Shown here piece by piece: positions 32,705 to 42,662 of a stretch of DNA of 64,000 nt. The notes beneath the pieces were generated by a model, which saw only the letters and a list, made by a program, of their open reading frames with translations, searched no databases and was not told the DNA's origin. The translations under genes were made by a program, and so were the position numbers. Positions within the stretch are counted from its first letter, which is position 1; the number at the start of each line of letters is the position of its first letter. Source of the stretch: Dipodascopsis uninucleata var. uninucleata (lineage: Eukaryota; Ascomycota; Lipomycetes; Lipomycetales; Lipomycetaceae); the NCBI GenBank assembly GCA_030568195.1, contig JAJLTO010000009.1:496001-560000 (forward strand), in the 5' to 3' direction.

Positions 32705-33989
32705 GGTCAGCCGCCAGATAATTTACACATATTACAGTTGAGTGAGGTATGGCATAGCTATGTATCTATTTATATTGGTGCTACAGATACACAAAGCGAA
32801 AGTTCGCAGTAGATTTTGTCATAGTTGTATATAAAAAATCTAAGGACGGATAAGATCCAGTTGTCATAGTATATGATAAATGCAAAATAAATAAAGCAAT
32901 ACTTATGTATAATAGGAGAACATCTTTTGTCGCCTTAACAAATACTGTAGTTGGCAAGCCAAAAACATGTGGTAGTAAAATCGCAATTTCAACTGCTGTC
33001 GAACTGTTACTAATGTGATTATTATTCTTACTAATACTACTACTATTATCACTGTCCCACTGACTGCGCTATACGGTCGTCAAATTATATTGCCCGTTCA
33101 TTATATTTGATAATTCTATAATAATGGAATTGTAGGAAAATGCTATTCGTTTTGGTTTTGATCTACTACTATTGTTCACTTGGTTCTCTCTCCTGTGGGC
33201 TAGGTTTGTGGTATATCGAGCCGTCTGCGCAACGTGCTTTGATCGTCTTACATAATGCATACGTATAGAATGCCAGTTTGTTACTAATATACCCGACATC
33301 AAAGTTTAATGTATATATACAACTAATCTGTCTTATTCTGCACTAGTCCACTAATATACTAGTATAATATCTAGCAGCGGATGTATCCCCCCCCTTTTAT
33401 AAGTTATAATTGAAATCATTAACAACTGTGCATAGTACCTTTCCAAAAATGGAAAGGCGCATGCTATTAAATGTAAACTTCGATGTGAATGACATGTTCA
33501 CTTTGTTTATAGTGTTAATGGAATAGTGTATATCCATATTGGGTATATATTCCCTATGGGTACTGGCGTCAGCCATTAGTGCATATTAGTATGCATATAT
33601 TAGAACTTTGATGCTAGCTTATTCTCCAATACTTTTTCTCTATTTCACTTCCCCATTTATTTTGGAGGACACATCAGTAGTGAAAGTCACATCCATCAGA
33701 TCCGCAGCTTCAGATCACTAGAATTTTCCGCGGGTGCCAAAACGCAAATATTATCGCATATTTGGACGACCAGGTTTGCAGAGTTCTGTGTCCCGTGTTC
33801 TATGCGAGAAAAGAAGCAGGGTCGAGGTCGCACAAAAGTTGAGATCAGAAAGCAAATCACGTGAAGGTTCTCGTCGGCAGGTCTGCAGCAGCACAGTAGG
33901 CAATGAAATACGCGTCTACCAGGCGAAAACCCAAGGAATAGACTAGAGAGAAGAACAGAAGAAACAATTGTACTATTAGAGTGACTTCA
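32705..33989. other. Long intergenic region with small inverted repeats
   Basis: 1,285 AT-rich bases between RNA14 and an unidentified gene. It includes an ATT/ACT-rich stretch (33009-33052), a run of nine C (33387-33395), and inverted repeats near 33438-33457 and 33484-33501. Short frames at 33069-33302 (minus) and 33734-33946 (plus) lack recognisable content. No gene supported. Confidence 0.5.
33438..33457. repeat. Perfect 8-base inverted repeat
   Basis: CCTTTCCA and TGGAAAGG flank AAAA, giving a hairpin or a two-fold symmetric binding site about 530 bases upstream of the 33990 ATG. Role unknown. Confidence 0.6.
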
Positions 33990-35063
33990 ATGGTACAGGC
34001 TTCGCTTTCTTATGACGCTAGTCGGCCAAATGCCATGGCCAGCAGCAGAAGATTTCAGCTGCACGCGTGGGATCAGGCGTCTGTAGCAGCGTTTGAGCGG
34101 TGCTTAGGGCCATCGAACGACATGACACGATGGGCATATTTACCGACAATCGACCAGATGGAGAAGACTTTAGATGAGATTTCTGGAATTGAGCCCGTTC
34201 ACCTAGTCCTAGAGTTACTTGAGCGTCAGGTTGCTCGTACATCAATCTTGATGTCCGTTAATGCGCAGCTGCAGCGGGATCTTTTCGATATGCAGTGTCA
34301 GCTGCAGCGACAGACGTCAATATTTACTCCGACTGCTTTACCAGTGCAATTATATGGTCCTCCATCATCAGAGATCCGCGGATCATGGCTGACACCAACT
34401 ACTGATGTAATGCAAGTGAATGGTACAATTGGTGATACCACTGGTACATCTATATCGGCAGATGATATCGCAGATCAAATGGCTGTGAGTAATCCTCATG
34501 TTGCTAGTCGGCTAGTAGTTCCCTTTCAAGGATATCCACCGAAGGCACCTTTTTCCGCATATCAGAATGGATATGCTTCTTACTATTCACAGTTTCGAAC
34601 TCAGCCGTATACGCCATATGCGTCGGCAAATAGATTTGCGCTCAACACAAAAAACAATGCTAAGACACTGCTTACCAAAAAGAAAAGTAATTCAAATACA
34701 TCTAGTGCCATTCCAAGCGAGAATATGACACTCCTTGCTGGCATTAATGGTAATACGAAGCGTCGTAAGGTATCGTCTAATGCTAATGGTGCTTCCTCTA
34801 AGATGTCTCCAGCTACACCTCTTGACACTGAAAATATCAGCTCGAAAGACAAAGTGGAAAGAACGGAGAACGCAAGTCTCAGTGATATTATTGATGGCCA
34901 TGAGCCAGCTGTTACCAAAGAGGAGTCCAAAGAAGAAAATTTTAGAAAAGAAGAGATCTCTGAAAGTAGAGGCAATGCGAGTAGTAAGCCCTCATCGAGA
35001 TCACAGACAAGCAAAGCTAATACCAATGCAAGGCACAGGCTGAAGCGAAAAAGGGCCACTTAG
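33990..35063 (+). CDS. Unidentified, probably nuclear protein
   Basis: Single-exon frame of 357 residues from ATG at 33990 (MVQASLSYDASRPNAMASS). I do not recognise it. Residues about 25-110 look folded and helical: FQLHAWDQASVAAFERCL, LPTIDQMEKTLDEISGIEPV, HLVLELLERQVARTSILMS and LQRDLFDMQCQLQRQ, the last with heptad-like spacing. The middle is Pro/Tyr/Ser-rich and the C-terminal third is charged with Lys/Arg clusters (TKRRKVSS, RHRLKRKRAT at the very end) that suit nuclear localisation. Codon use and composition match neighbours. A DNA- or chromatin-associated role is a guess; no catalytic motif is visible. The frame is reliable because it is long and has protein-like composition. Confidence 0.7.
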   Translation: MVQASLSYDASRPNAMASSRRFQLHAWDQASVAAFERCLGPSNDMTRWAYLPTIDQMEKTLDEISGIEPVHLVLELLERQVARTSILMSVNAQLQRDLFDMQCQLQRQTSIFTPTALPVQLYGPPSSEIRGSWLTPTTDVMQVNGTIGDTTGTSISADDIADQMAVSNPHVASRLVVPFQGYPPKAPFSAYQNGYASYYSQFRTQPYTPYASANRFALNTKNNAKTLLTKKKSNSNTSSAIPSENMTLLAGINGNTKRRKVSSNANGASSKMSPATPLDTENISSKDKVERTENASLSDIIDGHEPAVTKEESKEENFRKEEISESRGNASSKPSSRSQTSKANTNARHRLKRKRAT

Positions 35064-36495
35064 AAGCATGTACCTTATTTTTTCATTTGGTCTAGTTTAC
35101 GAATGTACTATAATGATCATATCTGGTATGTGTACTGATAGTCATTGTCTAGGCTCCAATAATTATATTTATGTTTATGAGTACTCATTTACTCGGCTCT
35201 TAATTCTTACGATCGTTATTTTCCTTCAAGTGTTTTACTACTTCACTGTATATTTATCCACTTTCTCTCTCTGCCTAGTTCGTTTATCCAGTATTACTAT
35301 CAGTACTGTCACTACTAATATTATTGTTATTGTTATATGTTCATATCAGTTACGACTTCTAACCTGCCATTTACATGATGATTGTTTATGTCATTCCTCT
35401 TTTTCATATATCATTAACAAACTTCTACTTTATGCTTTCAATTATATTTGTTATGATTTGCTATTGCTTCGAAAATTTGACGATAACTTTAGTTGTACTG
35501 TTTTATTAATGGCCACAGAACTTCAGTGGTCGTGGTTATTGCTGTGTCCTTGTACGCGTCTTGAATCTACACTTTGCTACGTTTCATCATCCTAATGTAT
35601 CTATATTCCTCGTTAACGAATATATTTTTACAGGTATTCATTTCTATACTTCATTATTTACTTCAAGATTGTACTCGCTCTATTACTCTTCATTTGGCCT
35701 GAACTCTAGTCGTGTCCTCCTTCACTCTCCAGCGGGAGTTCTGTCGATAGTGAAAACATAAACAAAAGAGCCGCACAGTCTTTTGCTACTTCTACTAATA
35801 AGTAAAGAGCACCAGACATCCTTCAAAAAATAGTTTTTTTTTAAATCTGCAGTAGTTTGATTTCTCCAGATTGACAGCTTCATCAAAGATACATAGCTAT
35901 TATATACGTTCTAAGAGTGTGCATTCAAATTAATAGAGTGCTTTATCGGCTCCGGACCGTTGCTGTAAGACCAGGACACGCGCCGAAGACAGGGTCTGCA
36001 ATACAGGAGCCACTGGAGAGGAAATTTTCTTTTTCCTGTACAAAACAGTAACTGCAACAGCTAACTTGTCCAATAGGATTGAATAACTAGACGTGTAGTG
36101 AAGTTATCGGTCTCGATTAATAAGAGTGAAATACAGCGTGAGTAAGCTATTGAGGGCCTGCGGCCGAAGAGAAAACCAATAAACCCATCAGCTAGGAATA
36201 GGAGTAAGACCTAACAGCATCATACGAAGAGACCATTAAGAAATTATTATTTCTATTGAATAAGAGAGTGCTATCGTAAGTATTGAGTTGGCGGTCAGAA
36301 AACTGCGTAGAATAGCATTGTTCGCCGCGCACGGCGGGTTATAGGCTCTTCAATAGCTAACTGGGAGAGAGTCTAGTGCATAGCACATTGCGTACTCAGC
36401 AGCGTATAACTGGCTTTTTATCAGTAAAACTTCATACTGGTGAATGACACCAGAGATCTTAACCTGAGCAGCAGCAGTTTATAACGGTACTGGCT
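35064..36495. promoter_or_regulatory. Long intergenic region upstream of the CM1-motif gene
   Basis: 1,432 bases. The first half is T-rich; a 175-codon frame at 35068-35595 begins two codons after the previous stop, is mostly Leu/Ile/Tyr/Ser and is judged a composition artefact. From about 35935 the base content becomes richer in G and C, suggesting a transcribed leader or non-coding RNA. GTAAGT at 36276 with GCTAAC at 36356 could be a leader intron. A GC hairpin lies at 36323-36336. Confidence 0.45.
36323..36336. repeat. GC-rich hairpin in the presumed leader
   Basis: CGCCG and CGGCG surround CGCA in otherwise AT-rich DNA, 160 bases before the ATG at 36496. Could slow scanning ribosomes if transcribed. 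Confidence 0.45.
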
Positions 36496-39400
36496 ATGGC
36501 AAGCTCATTACTCTCGTCACCCACATTCACCAATATCCCTCCTTCTGCGCTCCAACAACCTACTAGCAATACCATTAGCAGCACAGATAACAATAATAAT
36601 ATTGAGGAAATGTCAAGGTCAGAATCTCGGGCATCTTCGACTGGATCAGTACTCTCTTCGTCGTCTTATCCATCCAAGGAGCCGATGTCGGCCACTGCAG
36701 TTAATAGATTGCAAGAAGCCAGGAGAAAGCTGAAACCGGTAACTAGCTTAGAATCCAAAAAAAACCAAAGCATCTCAACTGAGAGTGCAGAAAATACTGC
36801 AGAAATTACGCGAACTTTTAGTCGTCTTAATCTACGGAACAAGGTTGTTGAAAATGATAATATTAGTAGCTCGTTTACTCATGGGGAAATCAGTATGAGT
36901 TTGTTCCTAGACCGCGGCAAACAACAACAACAAAAACAACAACAAAAACAGCCACAACAAAAGGAACCAGAAGAGCAAGAGCAAGCACAACAACCTCAGG
37001 AAAAGTCAGAGGCAAAGCAAAAATTTCAAGAACCAATACAGAAATTTGTGCTAGAAGAGCAACAATCGGAGCAAGATAAAGAGCAAGAAGCGCAGCAACG
37101 GCAGCAGACACATCACTTAAACGTTAGTACAAGCATCGATGACTCGCGAGAGACTGCCAATATGCAAAGCTTGTCATCTGGCGACATTTCACATAGCGTA
37201 TCCCTCCCATCAGTAGAACCTTCATTCACGGGCTCTCTCATCAATGAAGATAGTTCCGACTTCGCCTCTCCTACGCTGATTCGTCAGCAGGGTCAGAAAA
37301 TTGTCAGTGGTGGGAGCAGCAGTGAAAATTTTGGCCTATCTACGCTCTCGTCGCCTCCGATCTCTCCCACGCCGTCGCCTCCTCTTCCTGCTGTAGAGGA
37401 TTTAGATATTGATAATCGTTTATTGAGTCATGACGAGGAGTCTGATTCTACACAGTTTCAGATTGGCCGTAGTAGCGCTAAGCAGTATGGTACTGGTTAT
37501 GACGATACAGAAGAAGATGAAACTGCTGATAACGATTTTGACATGTCGCCGCTTCTCAAAAAGTCGTCATTCATTGTGGCCAATCGCAATAGTCAACAAT
37601 GGAGATCCGGTCAACAGGTTTCTGGTGATTCTAGGGGCAGTAACAGTCAGCATGAGTCTCATAAATTAGAGTCATCCTCGGAGACGGGAATATATAGCGA
37701 TAGTTCATCCAGTGCCCAAGATCTTAAGTCGACTCCACGACCTATGGTAGATATTTCAAGATATCACGATATTGATCCTACCGAGACCGCAGTTGTTTCG
37801 CGAGTCCAAAACATGGAAATCTCCGATTCGGCTGTCAAGAACTTCATGCAGCAGAAATCTGTACATGAGGAAGCTGTGTCGATCAAGGCAACTGGGGTAT
37901 TTCGTGAGTCTCGACGAAATGATGCAAACATAGCTAACAATACTAATACAACTACCACCATTCCAGGTGCTCTATTACCCTCTACGGCATCTTCTGCCTC
38001 AATAAAGCCTCCAAATATCGCTGCAAGTAAGCTTACCTTGAAGGAACAGTCAGCTCTGATAGATAAATTGCAGAAGGAAAACTGGGGTTACCAGCTCAAG
38101 ATCTATATTTTACAAGAAGAGCTTGATCGACGTTCAGAGGATAGTGTGCGTGACATGAGAAATGAAAATATTGATGTTAAAAGCAAGAACATAGGATTGA
38201 ACATCGAAATCAAAAAGCTAAAGCGGAGAATAGCGGAACTGGAAACGCAGTTCCAAGAGATCGAGCATTCACACCAGGATCCGGAGGAAATGATAGATCC
38301 TGCAGAGGTTGAAGAACTAAAAGGACAACTTTATGAATTGCAGGTTGAGTTGGCAAACAAAGACGACGATTTGAGAGGAAAAGTTGCTGAAGTTGGTGGT
38401 CTCCGGGAAAGAATTAATACTTTGGAATTTCGTGAGAAACAGAATATTGAGGAGATAGATCGTCTACGAGGAGCTCAAAATGACGATCTGTGGGAGGAAG
38501 AGATAAGGGCTCTCAAGGAGTACCTTGGACGTGAACAGCAGGCTCGCGATGCAGCTCAAAAACTGAACATGGATTTGAGATCTGAAATTCTAAGACTACG
38601 AAGGAGTGTCTCAAAAGCAGGTGAACGGGATGTAACTGGAGAACTTCAGAGGTTAAGGTCAGAAAACAATGAACTGCGTCGAGAAATATCTAGAAATAAT
38701 AGTGACATCGGAAGTAGTGATCCTGAGAAGGAACGGCTATACAGAGAGCTGGAAGATATCAAACGATCTGTTATGCGGTCTTCGTCTACTTCGACTACTC
38801 GGCACTCTTTAACATCCCAAGCCTTGGACTCTGATGACTACGAGATTGCAATTTCAGAATTGAAGGATAAACTTTCCGAAGTAAAGTATATTGCAAGGGA
38901 ACGAAAGATTCAGGTTGACATTCTAAATAAGGAAAATGGCGAACTTCAAGATATGGTTGAAACTCTACAGAATACTGTGCAATCTATAACTGATGAGCGA
39001 ACGTCACTTCAAGCAGACGTCGCTCAACTTCTGAAAGAAGCGTCTGCTAGAGAAGAAGAGATTGTTACTTGGCAAGAAGACTATGAAGTGCTCAGTACAG
39101 AGGCTGATGCTGAGCTAACGCGTCTTTCTGATTTAGTTAAATCTAAAGATGCTGAGTTCGAGCGATTACAAGCTGAAATTGAAGCATTTACCAAATTGGT
39201 TACCGCATTTGAGCGTGAAACAGAGTCAATGAAGATTGAAACTCAAAGTTGGAAAAAGAAGGTGGAAGAGCAAGAAAATATTATAAATCAGTTGCAAACA
39301 CAGCTGGACAATGCCCACCATAATGCGGCGAGACATACTGAAGATCCTGCGCTGAAGCAACAAATAACAGACTACGAGGATACCATATTAGAGCTTCGCA

Positions 39401-40104
39401 AAGAGCTCAAGAATGCATTAGGAGCTGTTAAAGGCCGTGATGTTCTGGACCAACAAATCAAGGAGTATGAACGAGCAATGGAGGGTCTTGAGATGCAGCT
39501 TCAGAAGCTTCAGAAGGAAAGTATGGCTAGAGCTGATGCTAGGGCAGAATGGGCAAAACTTGCCTCTGAATATGACTCAAAAATTTCTACTTTGGAACGA
39601 AAACTTCAAGAATCTCAGGAGCGCAATAATATCCTTCAACAGCTAACTAATGGTTCAATCAACAAAAAGCCTTCGTCTGCTGATGGTAGTGTTAAGGATT
39701 CTGAGTCTGGTGGACTTGGCGCATCAACAATGACAGGATCAGTGTCCTCAGCCTCTTCGGAAAAATGGATGATAAGATTACAAGAACTCGAACAAAGACT
39801 TAAAGCTGAGCGAGAAGCTAGAATCAGAGATCGTGATGGTGCTCGCCAACGATTAGACGAAGCTCTTCGTGAAAATGAGAATCTTCAAGATGCGCTATCG
39901 AAGGCAAGGTTGCGAACGACTGGAACATTTGGAACCTTAGGTCCGCTGTCTGCCGCGCTTGGTCGATCATTTGGTGCTACTGCTGATGAGAATAGCCGTC
40001 AAGCGCTGAGATCTAAGATTGATAGTAGATTTTCGTCTCAGCGTAGTAATACTGCTATTGGTATTCGCCAGCAAAGTAATTTAGATGATATTGATGATGA
40101 GTAG
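36496..40104 (+). CDS. CM1-motif microtubule organiser (Mto1/ApsB/Pcp1 type)
   Basis: Recruits and activates gamma-tubulin complexes at microtubule-organising centres. Single exon, 1,202 residues. Residues 1-510 are disordered and Ser-rich, with a Gln/Lys/Glu tract at about 140-210. The centrosomin motif 1 follows at about 513-575: LKEQSALIDKLQKENWGYQL, KIYILQEELD and NIDVKSKNIGLNIEIKKLK. This is the diagnostic Cnn_1N element of S. pombe Mto1 and Pcp1, Aspergillus ApsB and yeast Spc110. Residues 575-1150 are nearly continuous coiled coil (LEFREKQNIEEIDRLRG, LTRLSDLVKSKDAEFERLQ). The C-terminus is short and Ser/Arg-rich with no obvious PACT calmodulin site, which makes Mto1/ApsB (cytoplasmic or septal centres) more likely than Pcp1; that choice is inference. 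Confidence 0.88.
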   Translation: MASSLLSSPTFTNIPPSALQQPTSNTISSTDNNNNIEEMSRSESRASSTGSVLSSSSYPSKEPMSATAVNRLQEARRKLKPVTSLESKKNQSISTESAENTAEITRTFSRLNLRNKVVENDNISSSFTHGEISMSLFLDRGKQQQQKQQQKQPQQKEPEEQEQAQQPQEKSEAKQKFQEPIQKFVLEEQQSEQDKEQEAQQRQQTHHLNVSTSIDDSRETANMQSLSSGDISHSVSLPSVEPSFTGSLINEDSSDFASPTLIRQQGQKIVSGGSSSENFGLSTLSSPPISPTPSPPLPAVEDLDIDNRLLSHDEESDSTQFQIGRSSAKQYGTGYDDTEEDETADNDFDMSPLLKKSSFIVANRNSQQWRSGQQVSGDSRGSNSQHESHKLESSSETGIYSDSSSSAQDLKSTPRPMVDISRYHDIDPTETAVVSRVQNMEISDSAVKNFMQQKSVHEEAVSIKATGVFRESRRNDANIANNTNTTTTIPGALLPSTASSASIKPPNIAASKLTLKEQSALIDKLQKENWGYQLKIYILQEELDRRSEDSVRDMRNENIDVKSKNIGLNIEIKKLKRRIAELETQFQEIEHSHQDPEEMIDPAEVEELKGQLYELQVELANKDDDLRGKVAEVGGLRERINTLEFREKQNIEEIDRLRGAQNDDLWEEEIRALKEYLGREQQARDAAQKLNMDLRSEILRLRRSVSKAGERDVTGELQRLRSENNELRREISRNNSDIGSSDPEKERLYRELEDIKRSVMRSSSTSTTRHSLTSQALDSDDYEIAISELKDKLSEVKYIARERKIQVDILNKENGELQDMVETLQNTVQSITDERTSLQADVAQLLKEASAREEEIVTWQEDYEVLSTEADAELTRLSDLVKSKDAEFERLQAEIEAFTKLVTAFERETESMKIETQSWKKKVEEQENIINQLQTQLDNAHHNAARHTEDPALKQQITDYEDTILELRKELKNALGAVKGRDVLDQQIKEYERAMEGLEMQLQKLQKESMARADARAEWAKLASEYDSKISTLERKLQESQERNNILQQLTNGSINKKPSSADGSVKDSESGGLGASTMTGSVSSASSEKWMIRLQELEQRLKAEREARIRDRDGARQRLDEALRENENLQDALSKARLRTTGTFGTLGPLSAALGRSFGATADENSRQALRSKIDSRFSSQRSNTAIGIRQQSNLDDIDDE

Positions 40105-40708
40105 TAATGGCTTATCTTGGTCAAAACGTTTAATGAAGGGGTATATAATATGGAGTTATTTATATTGATGCATTGAAGAAAATGAATATGCCTATTTTTT
40201 CGCACATTATGTTTCTTGTTTCTTGCTTGTATAGATTAAATGATTGCAAGATTATTCTAAGCTTTTGCCTGTAATTGCTTGTTTATTAACTTATTGTTGT
40301 AGCTATAGTTTATATGGATTTATCTATCATATTTGACTTTTGTGTAATTTGGTTAATAAGTAAGAATTTCATTATCCAGTAATTTGCGGAGGTTTACTGG
40401 CAAAAATGAGGTAACTGAATATTATTCATTAATTATCAATCTATGACGTTCATTCTGATACAAGTTCCGGTACAATAGAAAGAATTATCTGAATATTTCT
40501 TACACTGATATTTCTGGGTCTACCGTACTCGAAAAAAATATTTAATCTTCCAATTGTATTACAAATCTACAATAACATTAGCAGCACAAGCAGTAGCAGC
40601 TGTATCATGAGATAATTATTGTCGACACATAATATCAGTAATCTGTTATATTGCAAGCTAGCAAATTATCAAACTCATAATTAATCTATAAAAATGTGCT
40701 TAATATAG
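40105..40708. other. Convergent intergenic region
   Basis: 604 AT-rich bases between the 3' ends of the CM1-motif gene and the SMP-30 gene. No frame or structure of note. Confidence 0.5.
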
Positions 40709-41817
40709 TTACAATTTTCCAGTATAAATATTTCGCGGAATTCCAGTCTGACCAGGGACCTTGAACTTGAAGATTTGACCTCCAAGATCGTTTTCAATTC
40801 CTGGATAAGCAGCTGTAGTTACAAAAATTTCGTCGAAGTTCTTTCCTCCAAAAGCGGGACATGTCACTCGACCAGCAGGGAACTTGTAAATAGCCTTGAT
40901 ATCGCCAGTTTTAGAATCTCTCTGTTCAATACGGGCTCCTTCCCAAATTGCCAAGAAGATATCACCTTGCCTGGAGATACAAAGTCCATCTGGATAATTA
41001 TTTGGCACATCAATCTTGAAGAGCACCTGAGGATTCGATATCTCACCTGTTGTCAAATCATAACTATATTTGGTGATTGTCTGAGAGGCTGATTCTGAAT
41101 GAATCATAAACTTATTGTCTGGCGTCCAGCAAAGACCATTTGGACAAGCGATTTTGCCTAACAAGGGCTTACATTCTGTTCCGTCAGCACTGAGCGAAAA
41201 TAAAGTACCGATGAACCTGTCCTTATCGTCCGAGTTCTCGTCATATATCATAGAACCTGCAAGAAATCGACCAGCAGGATCAACGAAACCATCATTGAAG
41301 CGCATCTTGTTATACATAGCCTCGTCATCTTCGTAAACTTTTGCGATATAATTGAGAGGCTTATTTTCAGTTCCTGAAGATGCAAGGTCAACAGAAGCAA
41401 ATCCGTGCTGCGCTCCTACTACTAGTTTCGAAGGCAGAGGAGTCAATCCTAAAACGCCGATGGCCTCTCCAACATTTGTTGTTCTCTTTGGTAGGTCCGT
41501 GGTTTCGAAAACAGTGATCTGCGGAGCAGAACTGTCATTGTCTGCTGAAACGGTTACAGTCTTCTCTTCACCTGCCGGACCCGAATAAGTGTGAATTAAG
41601 CCCTCTGTGATATCCACGAGATGCCATTCATTAGTCTCAGACGAATACGCAGGACCCTCTCCTAAAACACAGCTAGGAGTGAGATAAGGCTAATTCGATA
41701 GATTGGAATAGTTAGTAGACTAGGACCTATTTTAGGGCAAGTAAACTCACCTGCGAGATCGTGTATTCTGGAACCATTGTTAAATATATCTCTACTGGCA
41801 GACCTAATCAGCAGCAT
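40709..41817 (-). CDS. SMP-30/gluconolactonase/regucalcin family protein
   Basis: Six-bladed beta-propeller lactonase family; members hydrolyse sugar lactones such as gluconolactone with a divalent metal. Exons 41817-41751 and 41661-40709, joined in phase 1, give 339 residues. The join recreates GEGPAYSS, with the first metal ligand Glu near residue 24. NGLCWTPDN at about residue 197 and YPDGLCIS at about 245 give the Asn and Asp ligands, and KMRFNDGFVDPAGRFLAGSM is the conserved second-blade motif. The start MLLIRSASRDIF is the first ATG in the frame imposed by the splice, and another ATG at 41776 is out of frame. Substrate is not readable. Inside the propeller, a longer variable stretch (residues 50-75) replaces the usual short loop. 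Confidence 0.88.
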
Positions 41818-42662
41818 ATAAGCGAGTAACAAAGGCTCACTGTATTGAAATAAGTTTCTTGTTCAATTATGAGATATTGAAGTCTGATGTATACAATTCA
41901 CCATATATAGCCGTAAAAGATGACGATAGTGAATTGGAGAATGCCTTTTGCAATTCAGCCGCGATGGGCTTTTTGCTTGTAAAATATCATTTAAATTTTC
42001 AGTTAACTGAGTATCCCGCACGACTACTCGGCTAGATTCTATCCGATACTTCTAGTCTTTCTGGTTCAGGGACTCCAAGTAGAGAGATATATATACCACG
42101 ATTAGCTGCGCGACTTAAAATCAAGTAGAGATGAGCACATAATAGAGTATGGCAAAGTTAATGTACGTGGACTACATTAGAGAGGGGTAAATATACACTC
42201 GCATATAGAGGCGGAGATCAGTTTCAAAGGAATTCTATTGCGGAGTAATAGAGAATAGCTCGTCGCTTGAATTATTAGAGGCTCCAGAGAGGAGAAGTAA
42301 AAAAATTAGAGAGATGGTTATAGAAGGAATTAAAGTATGATAAGCATTCACCAACGGCACTTGTAAAAACGGAAAACTACCGTGAGTCAAAATCTAGAAA
42401 CAAGCAATAAACGTATCAGGAAATACATAATAAAATACAGCAAAAAGCTGCATGTACAGCTAATTTACATAAAGATAGAAAGTGCATATAAAGAGCTAAT
42501 GAAATGAAACTGGCACACCACAGTTGATATCGGCTAGATATTGTACTTAATATATGACACAATAAAATGTAACAATAATCAAAGCCATACTCGCTAAAAG
42601 AAAAGAGAGATACCTGTGAGAGAGCCCGTATTGACGGAATATCCAATTAATACCTAGTAGAT
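41818..42662. promoter_or_regulatory. Intergenic region between GLN4 and the SMP-30 gene
   Basis: 845 AT-rich bases holding the GLN4 3' end and the SMP-30 promoter on the minus strand. Only frames lacking ATG starts and with T-rich composition are present. Confidence 0.45.

Noticed and set aside
33069-33302. 77-codon minus-strand ORF in intergenic DNA
   Set aside because: No recognisable segments; basic, Ser/Asn-rich composition typical of chance frames.
33734-33946. 70-codon ORF just upstream of the 33990 gene, considered as a first exon
   Set aside because: Starts at GTG and no donor joins it in phase to the downstream frame.
35068-35595. 175-codon ATG-started ORF directly after the stop of the 33990 gene
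   Set aside because: Its product is almost entirely Leu/Ile/Ser/Tyr/Thr/Cys as expected from T-rich DNA, with no domain-like pattern; best read as 3' untranslated sequence.
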